Assembly (NCBI GenBank): GCA_026003475.1 | Contig: BPHJ01000001.1 | Location: forward strand, 929,189 to 993,188 | Origin: Candidatus Kapaibacterium sp. | GTDB taxonomy: Bacteria > Bacteroidota > Ignavibacteria > Kapaibacteriales > NICIL-2 | Direction: 5' to 3' | DNA: 64,000 nt | Shown here: one piece after another, positions 63,770 through 64,000 of the stretch | Layout: every line of letters starts with the position of its first letter | Numbering within the stretch: the first letter of the stretch is position 1 | Made by a program: the position numbers and the translations under genes | The notes under the pieces: model-generated | What the model was told of the DNA's origin: nothing | Databases searched by the model: none | Seen by the model: only the letters and a program-made list of their open reading frames with translations

Positions 63770-64000
63770 ATGCATATGGCTCGCATCGAACCTTCATCTA
63801 CTGTAGCCGAGAAGGCTGCTGTGCTTCCGCAGCAGCCAGGAGTGTACCTGTTCAAAAATGCCGATGGGACGATTCTCTACGTCGGCAAGGCAAAAAATCT
63901 CCGTCAGCGAGTCCGGCAATATCTCGACCGTTCCAGACATCACGACGCAAAAACAGTCGCAATGCTCCGCCGTGCAACCGACCTTGATTGCATCGTCACG
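63770..64000 (+). CDS. uvrC: UvrABC system protein C, N-terminal fragment
   Basis: 77 codons before the window ends. The GIY-YIG nuclease start is clear: [20 protein letters not shown] followed by [14 protein letters not shown]. Cuts the damaged strand in nucleotide excision repair. Two in-frame ATGs (63770, 63776) are possible. The rest of the gene is outside. Confidence 0.95.
   Translation, partial: MHMARIEPSSTVAEKAAVLPQQPGVYLFKNADGTILYVGKAKNLRQRVRQYLDRSRHHDAKTVAMLRRATDLDCIVT

Noticed and set aside
1-64000. CRISPR array, prophage, insertion sequence, rRNA or transposase
   Set aside because: No regular direct repeats, no terminal inverted repeats with a transposase, no integrase and no rRNA-like sequence were seen; intergenic space is under 250 bases everywhere.

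Overview
This 64-kb window is a densely coded stretch of a bacterial chromosome with about 64 protein genes, one tRNA gene and no gene-free stretch longer than about 250 bases. Several traits point to the Bacteroidota/Chlorobiota (FCB) group, perhaps a Kapabacteria- or Ignavibacteria-like lineage; this placement is inference. They are two proteins ending in type IX secretion (T9SS) sorting domains, an Oar-like TonB-dependent receptor, a short 287-residue primary sigma factor without region 1.1, a ferredoxin of the Allochromatium/Chlorobium type, and promoters of the Bacteroidota form TTG-N20/21-TAnnTTTG. I see no insertion sequences, prophage, CRISPR array or rRNA.

Layout. 1-6060 (+): the end of dnaE, a hotdog thioesterase, a soluble TPR histidine kinase, a ferredoxin, an amidohydrolase and a possible circularly permuted ATP-grasp protein. 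6098-13825 (-): arginine decarboxylase, a secreted EEP-family nuclease/phosphatase with a T9SS signal, a DUF4397 lipoprotein and the Oar-like receptor. 14075-17440 (+): pyrG, a secreted FKBP and a GlmU-like protein, all overlapping. 17445-26395 (-): the fatty-acid/phospholipid operon yceD-rpmF-plsX-fabH-fabD-fabG-acpP-fabF-rnc, ending in a TlpA-like thioredoxin protein. 26567-32441 (-): STAS-ExbB-ExbD-ExbD-TonB-small membrane protein-PstS-like lipoprotein-TPR protein, which reads as one energised envelope system. 32475-39840 (-): prmC, carB, pyrB, hup, greA and ribBA. 39847-46987 (-): yajC, tgt, a VanZ-like protein, nnr, an FNR-like reductase, DedA, murQ and mgtE. 47111-47481 (+): rpsT and tRNA-Arg(ACG) with a strong terminator. 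47517-63701 (-): a TPR lipoprotein, a small protein, pdhB, a NuiA-like inhibitor, rpoD, DUF1289, ctp protease, glyS, an ABC permease, nadD, nuoF, a pseudouridine synthase, a double-OmpA protein, a T9SS cargo protein, a glycosyltransferase and secG. 63770-64000 (+): the start of uvrC.

How it fits together. Most genes are core housekeeping: pyrimidine, fatty acid, riboflavin, NAD and polyamine synthesis, translation and secretion. The envelope genes suit a diderm with T9SS and TonB-driven transport. Subunits of several complexes (pdhB, nuoF, carB, one ABC permease) stand apart from their usual partners, so operons seem dispersed. The most unusual points are a tRNA-guanine transglycosylase that has lost all four zinc ligands, the eight-gene TonB/PstS-like/STAS cluster, the orphan ATP-grasp-like protein, the terminator that abuts the pyrB start codon, and a nuclease-inhibitor homologue with no nuclease nearby.
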